Assembly (NCBI GenBank): GCA_964573285.1
Contig: CAZNJD010000060.1
Location: 1 to 54,441 of the forward strand
Reading direction: 5' to 3'
From: UBA1140 sp964573285
GTDB taxonomy: Bacteria > Campylobacterota > Campylobacteria > Campylobacterales > Sulfurovaceae
DNA: 54,441 bases
A model generated the notes under the pieces. That model saw only the letters and a program-made list of their open reading frames with translations. It was not told the origin of the DNA and made no database searches. Positions 51,363-54,441 of this stretch are shown piece after piece (within the stretch, counting starts at the first letter, position 1; every line of letters starts with the position of its first letter). Made by a program: the position numbers and the translations under genes.

Positions 51363-51720
51363 GAAGTATAATTGTAGTTTTATCGCTACTTGGATTTTTA
51401 TTAATAGGTTGTGGAGGTTCTTTTTTATCTAGCAAAAGAGGTTTTTGAAGACTATTTTATGGCATTGAGGGCAGAGAGTAATTTAATCTATATTACACCT
51501 TTTTCTATCTGTATGATAAATAAAATGTTAGAATCATCAGTGCTAAAAAATCAATCAAACACGAAGAGAACCAATAGAGGGAGTTTAGATTAATGATTCA
51601 ATTAAAAATCCTTATGCACAAAAGGAGAGAAAACAGATTTCTATCAAAATTTGATTAACTCCTATTTGACAGATTGTGCCGTTAAAAGAGTTGAGTCTAA
51701 GTTGCAGTATGGATGAATTA
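51359..51720 (+). pseudogene. Decayed lipoprotein gene with frameshifts
   Basis: The ATG at 51359, coupled to the previous stop, encodes a lipoprotein signal (RSIIVVLSLLGFLLIGC) but stops at 51446-51448. Protein-like sequence continues in other frames: AKEVFEDYFMALRAESNLIY to 51593, and then GEKTDFYQNLINSYL with TDCAVKRVESKLQYG ending near 51718. I read this as one gene broken by at least two frameshifts. The protein was not identified. Confidence 0.5.
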
Positions 51721-51922
51721 ATTTAAGCATATTTAGGAAATATACTAAAAGTGGCGATTTATGATATGGTACTTTTTTTTAAAGTAGCTTGTCCCCTTTT
51801 TTTTTGTCCCCTTTTTTTTACTCTTTTTTGCTACTTTTATAATATTTTTTAATAGAATTCATACATTTTTTCCAATATTTTATACCATATAAGTTATAAT
51901 TCAAATAAAAATTGGATTATTT
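51721..51922. other. Poly-T repeat region with hairpin upstream of the three-gene module
   Basis: GTCCCC followed by nine T occurs at 51791-51805, and again immediately as GTCCCC plus eight T. AAAGTAGC (51781-51788) is inverted as GCTACTTT (51830-51837), enclosing the repeats. GTCCCC-T tracts of this kind are familiar near REP/Y1 transposon ends. No coding sequence seen. Confidence 0.5.
51895..51900 (+). promoter_or_regulatory. -10 element for the three-gene module
   Basis: TATAAT 23 bases before the ATG at 51923. No clear -35. With tight spacing downstream it would transcribe all three genes. Confidence 0.5.
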
Positions 51923-52717
51923 ATGGAATCAATAAAATCATATTCTACTGAGAATGCAATTAAAGTTCTTGCATTTGCAATCAATTTAGAACAAAGACTC
52001 TCTTCTGAACAGATTGATTTTTTAGTTAAGAAAGTAGAAGAAGTAGAATATTTTAAAAATAATTTTTCTAATAAACAAATTCAAGAAGAAATTTCAATAA
52101 TTACACAAGATGGTATAACAACACAAACTAAAGGTGTTGCTGGTATTGTATGGCAAAAAATAGATAAATTTAATAAACCACTTTGGACACTTACTATTAA
52201 TAAAGAGACTATAGTTATAGCTTGTCATGCGTATACTAGATGGAATGAAATTTCAAAACAAGCTTTTGAATATATTAATAATGCTTTTAAACTTATTTCA
52301 GATATTCCAAATATCACACAAATTACATTAGAATATCTTGATGAATTTGAAGTTGTTAATATTTACAGTAACTGGAAAAAAGAACTATTTAAAGATAATT
52401 GTGAATATATAACTTCAAATATTCATAACCTAAATGATTTTTGGCATATATCTCAAGGTTATTTTATTAAGTTAGAGGAACAAGATGAGAAGCTTTTAGA
52501 TACTGTGGATATTCATTATTTTTCAGATGAGTTGGATAATTTAAAGCATAAAATAAATATAAGAATACAACATAAGTTATTATATAGTCCTAAAACATTG
52601 TATAACCAAGAAGCTATTAACAATTCTTTTGAGAAAATTCATAAACATAGTAAAAAAATTTTTATAGATATAATTAATGATGATATTATAAATCAATTTA
52701 ATACAGGAGAAAACTAA
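51923..52717 (+). CDS. TIGR04255-like protein of unknown function (264 aa)
   Basis: A soluble protein without signal or TM segments. The arrangement resembles the TIGR04255 family: a mixed alpha/beta N-terminal half with a VVxxK-like and WTLTINKE strand region, then a conserved block ITQITLEYLDEFEVVNIY corresponding to the family's R-[IL]-G-[LI]-RY-[IV]-N segment, although the arginines are not kept. Function of the family is unknown; members often sit in variable islands. Its stop overlaps the next ATG (TAATG), so it is the first gene of a compact operon. Confidence 0.6.
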   Translation: MESIKSYSTENAIKVLAFAINLEQRLSSEQIDFLVKKVEEVEYFKNNFSNKQIQEEISIITQDGITTQTKGVAGIVWQKIDKFNKPLWTLTINKETIVIACHAYTRWNEISKQAFEYINNAFKLISDIPNITQITLEYLDEFEVVNIYSNWKKELFKDNCEYITSNIHNLNDFWHISQGYFIKLEEQDEKLLDTVDIHYFSDELDNLKHKINIRIQHKLLYSPKTLYNQEAINNSFEKIHKHSKKIFIDIINDDIINQFNTGEN

Positions 52718-53286
52718 TGATTATTACGACTACTGCTATCGCCACTAGTTTTTTAATAACACTTGGTGGTAATGAACTAATATCTGATTCAATAATAAAA
52801 GATACTTCAAATATACATATTGAAAAATCATATATAAGCAAATCTGTTAGCTTTCTTGACGAAAAGTATAAAAAACTTTATACAGAACTTTATTCATACA
52901 AAGAGCTTAATAATAATTGGGATGGCTATGGAGGAAGTAGACCTAGCGATGCAATTATTAATACAGCAAAAAGTTTTCTTGATATTTTAAAAAATAATCA
53001 AATAAATAATCCTAAAATAATGGTTGCAGGAGATGGAGAGATTGCATTTTCTTGGAAAAATAATAAAAATTATATTGAAATTAGTTTTGATATATCAGAA
53101 CATTTAACTTTTTTTTATGAATTGGATAAAAAAGTATATGGAGAAGAAGATATTAAAATAAATGGAAATATTCCAAGTAAACTATTATTTTCATTTAATT
53201 ATCTTAAAAACCAAATTTCTACAAAAAATAGCGATATTTCACTTACAAATAGAGATAGTAAACCATATACAACTTTCTTAACATAA
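52717..53286 (+). CDS. 'NNWDGYGG' protein of unknown function (189 aa)
   Basis: The N-terminus is hydrophobic (IITTTAIATSFLITLGG) and may be a weak membrane anchor. From residue 57 there is a recognisable pattern: ELYSYKELNNNWDGYGGSRP, SDAIINTAKSFLDIL, then PKIMVAGDGEIAFSWKNNKN and YIEISFDISEHLTFFYE. The combination of NNWDGYG, xAxxFLxxL and DGEIxxxW is one I have seen in many uncharacterised proteins, often next to TIGR04255-type genes. No activity is known to me. Coupled to the preceding gene by TAATG. Confidence 0.6.
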   Translation: MIITTTAIATSFLITLGGNELISDSIIKDTSNIHIEKSYISKSVSFLDEKYKKLYTELYSYKELNNNWDGYGGSRPSDAIINTAKSFLDILKNNQINNPKIMVAGDGEIAFSWKNNKNYIEISFDISEHLTFFYELDKKVYGEEDIKINGNIPSKLLFSFNYLKNQISTKNSDISLTNRDSKPYTTFLT

Positions 53287-53302
53287 GAGAGTATAAATAT
53301 AT

Positions 53303-53779
53303 ATGGATTATGAGGAATTATTAAACTTAGAAACTTTTTCTCACAGTAAATTTTCACCATGTATAATATCTGATGATGAAAAAATTGCAAGAGTTATTTT
53401 TTCTCCAAAACAATATTCTGATGGTGAAATTCATGAAACTGCTTTTACTCAAATTTTTTCTCTTAATGGTATGTCTGTACTTAGATTAAACTACTCTTTT
53501 CAAGATTCGCTTATTAAAACAATTAAATCATTACAAAAAGATGATAAAAATCAATATGCTGGATATGTATGTGCAAATATTGAAGATATTAGAAAAATAA
53601 TTATAGATGATTTTAGAGTATTTTATATTCTTGATACAGCACGAGAAGATAGAGTTGGACATGCTGATATTTTTTCCATAAGACTTCCAGTAGAAATGGG
53701 TCTTTCTAAAAAAATTCTCACAAAATATATAAGACATAAAATAGCAGAAGTTTTCAATGAACTTACATTAGTAAAATAA
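53303..53779 (+). CDS. Third gene of the module, unknown (158 aa)
   Basis: A soluble protein with no known domain. Its most conserved-looking part is RVFYILDTAREDRVGHADIF followed by a short basic helix (RLPVEMGLSKKILTKYIRHK). Only 16 bases separate it from the previous gene. It lies just before a restriction-endonuclease-like gene, 26 bases downstream. Confidence 0.6.
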   Translation: MDYEELLNLETFSHSKFSPCIISDDEKIARVIFSPKQYSDGEIHETAFTQIFSLNGMSVLRLNYSFQDSLIKTIKSLQKDDKNQYAGYVCANIEDIRKIIIDDFRVFYILDTAREDRVGHADIFSIRLPVEMGLSKKILTKYIRHKIAEVFNELTLVK

Positions 53780-53805
53780 TTATAGATATTTTAGGAAGGA
53801 TAAAA

Positions 53806-54441
53806 ATGAACTACAATAAAATATTAGAAGAGCTACACACCGAAGCAATAAACAAAAAAGAGTACACCAATAAACTAAACACTAAAACGCTTCAAAACAT
53901 CCAAACCATAGCTCAAAAATCTTTCAATCAAAAAGGAGTTTTTACAGTATTAGTCACCCTTGCTATCTATAAAATAGTCCACCCAAAACAGGATATACGA
54001 AACCACCAAATGCAGATAAAAGGTGGATTTTCAGGTAGAACTGTTGATACCAAATATATTACACCTACGCTCAAAAAACTTGGTTTACCATCAATGGCAG
54101 AGAGTGGGTGGTTAACGCGTTCACTTGAACAGCCTTATCCTTATGGTTTAGATTATGAGGGGAAAATAAGTAATAAAGCTGTTAAAAAAGCTTTTTTAGA
54201 GTTGGTTCACTCTATTGAAGTTGACAAAATTAATCCAAAATATATTTTAGTTGAACTGTTTATACAAATTATTGAGTTACAAAGAAAGAATCAAATCACT
54301 ATAGAGCCATTAGAAAATCCAGAAAAATTGACTATTACTAAAATGATGGATACTTTAGACAGCCAATTTGGATTTAAATACAAAACCTTTGGTGGCTCAA
54401 AACTTCCTGTTCTTGCTTTTTATTCTATTTATCAAATTCTT
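53806..54441 (+). CDS. Probable type II restriction endonuclease, partial (C-terminus off the right edge)
   Basis: An open frame of 212 codons from the ATG at 53806 (AGGAAGGA upstream) to the window end. Segments such as GGFSGRTVDTKYITPTLKKL, GLPSMAESGWLTRSLEQPYP and SKLPVLAFYSIYQIL match, from memory, a family of restriction endonucleases paired with C5-cytosine methyltransferases. I cannot name the specificity, and no catalytic motif is visible in the part shown. A methyltransferase gene would be expected beyond the edge. Confidence 0.5.
   Translation, partial: MNYNKILEELHTEAINKKEYTNKLNTKTLQNIQTIAQKSFNQKGVFTVLVTLAIYKIVHPKQDIRNHQMQIKGGFSGRTVDTKYITPTLKKLGLPSMAESGWLTRSLEQPYPYGLDYEGKISNKAVKKAFLELVHSIEVDKINPKYILVELFIQIIELQRKNQITIEPLENPEKLTITKMMDTLDSQFGFKYKTFGGSKLPVLAFYSIYQIL

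Overview
The window is AT-rich (by eye roughly one-third G+C) and reads as a chromosomal segment of a Campylobacterota (epsilonproteobacterial) sulfur- or hydrogen-oxidiser type, in the Sulfurovum/Sulfurimonas sense. The main evidence is the complex I operon: nuoABCD, then a cysteine-free NuoE replacement, a NuoF replacement fused to a GltD-like flavoprotein, two consecutive nuoG genes, then nuoHIJKLMN. A one-gene atpE locus with a signal-peptide-like N-terminus and a Csd3/Pgp3-type M23 peptidase support this. I cannot name the species.

Layout. 1-5051 is a minus-strand run (purU, purE, four accessory genes, then glyQ at the left edge). The four accessory genes sit between purE and glyQ and form two successive pairs of an OLD/AAA_15-type ATPase plus a small protein with a PD-(D/E)XK-like signature; all overlap and even overlap glyQ. 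5113-10992 holds small housekeeping genes: a ThiF-like protein, a lipoprotein, ridA, penicillin-binding protein 1C, a YdjM-like membrane hydrolase, panD, and a YbaB/EbfC nucleoid protein. 11205-28788 is the 14-gene nuo operon, preceded by a 21-bp palindrome and followed by a hairpin. 28789-30711 contains atpE with a structured leader, tRNA-Leu(GAG), a phosphoribosyltransferase and pabA/trpG. 31110-43872 has a Ser-rich repeat lipoprotein, purM, gltBD, a zinc-ribbon protein, yraN, a NUDIX hydrolase, the M23 peptidase, a membrane protein and a YdcH-like protein. 44033-49564 is a cluster of envelope or structural proteins of unknown role: a TPR membrane protein, a TM-coiled-coil protein, a LysM protein, an exported Hsp20-like protein, and a repeat protein with a peptidoglycan-binding domain.

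49565-54441 is an accessory island. It starts with mobile-element debris: the first 21 codons of an IS1634-type transposase, then an internally deleted REP-associated (Y1) transposase between 31-bp inverted repeats. These have cut off the 5' end of a beta-helix surface protein, and a decayed lipoprotein gene follows. Next come a compact three-gene operon of unknown function (a TIGR04255-like protein, a 'NNWDGYGG' protein and a 158-aa protein) and the start of a probable type II restriction endonuclease that runs off the right edge.

Working together: the nuo operon and atpE cover respiratory proton pumping and ATP synthesis, and glutamate synthase (gltBD) covers ammonia assimilation. purU, purE and purM are scattered purine and one-carbon genes. 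The best candidates for undescribed systems are the tandem ATPase/nuclease-like cassette at 361-3608 and the three-gene module at 51923-53779.
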